Origin: Caryophanales bacterium
GTDB lineage: Bacteria > Bacillota_I > Bacilli_A > Izemoplasmatales > UBA1188
Length of the DNA: 64,000 nt
NCBI GenBank assembly: GCA_020633845.1
Contig: JACKCW010000001.1
Location: 186,001 to 250,000 of the forward strand
Direction: 5' to 3'
The position numbers were made by a program, and so were the translations under genes. This document shows, piece after piece, positions 62,406 through 64,000 of this stretch (positions are counted from its first letter, which is position 1; each line of letters starts with the position of its first letter). The notes beneath the pieces are model-generated. The model was not told where the DNA came from and did not search any database. It saw only the letters and a list, made by a program, of their open reading frames with translations.

Positions 62406-64000
62406 GAAAAAATTTATTTTACCTAAATTTATTTTATACACCTATAAATGTTATAAACCGTATTTTTTACTCGCCTTTCTTAACTGTATTTTCTTAGCCG
62501 GGTTTGCGGTTTATAACGCCTATTTTCTCTCGATAATAATTTCTTTCTTAGAAAAAGGCGTCTACCTAAACGCGCTTTATATGGGTCTTTTTCTAGTCAT
62601 CATTAATCTTATTTTCAATCTTCTCAGCAAACTCTTTAATAGACTTATTGAAGTGGCTAAAGAAAAGATGGAAGATGCGATTGATCGAGACGTGGCTAAA
62701 AAACTGATGAATACTTCCTTTGAACACCTAGAAGATCCGTCTTATCTGGATTTAAAAGAAAGAGCGGAAATGGCGATCAAAAACATGGGGGTTGTCTATC
62801 AGACGATTACCGATCTCGCGGATGCTTTCCAGTACGCGATTACTTTAATCGGTCTAGGGGCTATTATGATTCTTTTTGATTATCGATTAATCTTAATTCT
62901 TCTAGTGGCGATTGTGTTTAACGTTCTTTTAGTAATCTTATCTTTAAAACTTCAGCTTAAATTTTATAATAATCTAATTCCGATAAATAGAAAATTCCAT
63001 TATTACTTTACCGCTCTTCTAAACGAAAAGACCGGTAAGGACTATAGGATGTATTCCATCGGCGAGTTTGTCGAAGGAAAATTCGAAAAGTTTATCGGCG
63101 CTTCTTTGCATCAAGTCACGAACCTTCTTAGAACCGACGCCTTTATCTCTTCGTCTTTAGAAATTGTCAAATACATTGAGATGGCCTTAGTATATGCGAT
63201 AGTCGCGGTTAAAACTATTAACGAAGGTCTTTCCATTTCAACCTTCAGTTTGTATATTGCGACCGCAATAAGTTTCTCTACCTCAGTAAGCGCTATTATT
63301 GATAAAGGCATGAACCTTATTCAGTATGATAATTTCGCGACGCCTTTAATGGAACTCATCGGCATCTCGAAAGAAGAAGATAAAAAAAGCGGGCTTAAGT
63401 TTGAAGGACCGATTAGATCCATTGAATTCAAAAACGTTTCTTTTTCTTATCCAAAATCTGAAGCAATAATTTTAAATGACGTATCTTTTAAAATGAACGA
63501 CAAAGAAAAAATATCGATAGTCGGCCTAAACGGAGCCGGAAAAACGACGATGGTAAAACTGCTCTCCGGGCTTTATAAGCCCCAAAAGGGCGAAATCCTG
63601 GTAAACGGGGTTGATATATCTTTATATGATTACGATTCTTATATCAAAGAAATCAGCACGGTATTTCAAGACTTTAAATTATTCGCTTATTCTTTAAAAG
63701 AAAATATATTGAATATTGAAAACGGATCAGATGAAGACGCCTATAACGCGGCCTGCCTTGTGGGGCTAAAAGAAAAGATAGATTCACTCCCCGATGGGAT
63801 TAATACTCTTTATACCAAATCATATGATGAAGGCGGTATCGAACTATCGGGCGGAGAAGCGCAGAAAGTGGCAATCGCGAGGGCACTTGCCTCCGGGTCC
63901 AGTTTAATTATTCTAGATGAACCGACAGCGGCTCTTGATCCTTTATCCGAGGCTGATATATATGAAAACTTTAATAGTCTTGTGAAAGATAAAGCAGCAA
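62398..64000 (+). CDS. ABC exporter half-transporter, second of pair (cut by window end)
   Basis: Starts at ATG 62398 with AAGGAG upstream and runs past the window. The visible ~534 residues contain six membrane helices and an ATPase domain with GLNGAGKTT, VFQDFKLFAYSL, ELSGGEAQKVAIARAL and LIILDEPTAALDPLSEADIY. Strongly similar in layout to the first exporter. The switch His region lies beyond the window. Confidence 0.9.
   Translation, partial: MNKKKFILPKFILYTYKCYKPYFLLAFLNCIFLAGFAVYNAYFLSIIISFLEKGVYLNALYMGLFLVIINLIFNLLSKLFNRLIEVAKEKMEDAIDRDVAKKLMNTSFEHLEDPSYLDLKERAEMAIKNMGVVYQTITDLADAFQYAITLIGLGAIMILFDYRLILILLVAIVFNVLLVILSLKLQLKFYNNLIPINRKFHYYFTALLNEKTGKDYRMYSIGEFVEGKFEKFIGASLHQVTNLLRTDAFISSSLEIVKYIEMALVYAIVAVKTINEGLSISTFSLYIATAISFSTSVSAIIDKGMNLIQYDNFATPLMELIGISKEEDKKSGLKFEGPIRSIEFKNVSFSYPKSEAIILNDVSFKMNDKEKISIVGLNGAGKTTMVKLLSGLYKPQKGEILVNGVDISLYDYDSYIKEISTVFQDFKLFAYSLKENILNIENGSDEDAYNAACLVGLKEKIDSLPDGINTLYTKSYDEGGIELSGGEAQKVAIARALASGSSLIILDEPTAALDPLSEADIYENFNSLVKDKAA

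Noticed and set aside
1..64000. TGA read as Trp, as in Mycoplasma or Spiroplasma
   Set aside because: Several genes (rmuC, aroC, maf) stop at TGA at the expected length, and no core gene contains an in-frame TGA.

Overview
The window is AT-rich DNA from a low-GC Gram-positive bacterium, probably of the class Bacilli. The chromosome-origin gene order (jag, yidC, rnpA, rpmH facing dnaA, dnaN), spoVG, the RNA polymerase delta subunit, RqcP, yutD and a UvrX-type polymerase with a YolD partner all support this. The style (short intergenic gaps, stop/start overlaps, a reduced but not minimal gene set) suggests an uncultured or host-associated relative of Erysipelotrichales, Acholeplasmatales or RF39. 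TGA is used as stop and no gene needs it read as Trp, so the code is the standard bacterial one. The placement is inference; no phylogeny was run.

Layout. 1-3384: leftward origin-side operon (mfd start, pth, jag, yidC, rnpA, rpmH) with a consensus promoter. 3385-6360: replication origin with DnaA boxes on both sides of dnaA, then dnaN. 6409-12141: five genes encoding all seven shikimate-pathway steps, two of them bifunctional fusions (AroA-AroB and AroE-AroK). 12143-18069: folD, Y-family polymerase plus YolD protein, ispE, spoVG, prs, rmuC. 18066-24897: asnS, rpoE, tldD/tldE, a hypothetical gene, and lysS on the other strand. 25004-31259: peroxiredoxin, a beta-strand-repeat lipoprotein, a phage-like protein, then a leftward block tilS-hpt-ftsH-rqcP. 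31336-36082: maf, a PAS/degenerate-GGDEF membrane protein, ispD, ispF, yutD, a NifU-like gene, pgi.

36083-42602 is an accessory region: three terminator-like hairpins, a small HTH protein, a very large surface lipoprotein gene interrupted by a scrambled repeat block, two small membrane proteins and a truncated XRE regulator. 42662-48701: two tandem DHH phosphoesterases, an Ig-like surface protein, a divergent EF-G paralogue, tRNA-His and tRNA-Leu. 48949-51100: a beta-lactamase-like hydrolase with an HExxH protein. 51256-59553: a phosphate-starvation locus (mgsA, phoP, phoR, an XRE membrane regulator, pstS, pstC, pstA, pstB, phoU). 59752-64000: an XRE regulator with a small partner, then a pair of ABC exporters, the second cut by the window end.

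The strongest observation is that the phosphate-binding lipoprotein PstS appears circularly permuted: the half that is normally C-terminal comes first, directly after the lipobox, and the normally N-terminal half comes last. A three-repeat Pho box lies just upstream. Methylglyoxal synthase, which releases phosphate from DHAP, sits at the head of the same locus, so phosphate sensing, uptake and a phosphate-recycling bypass are grouped together.
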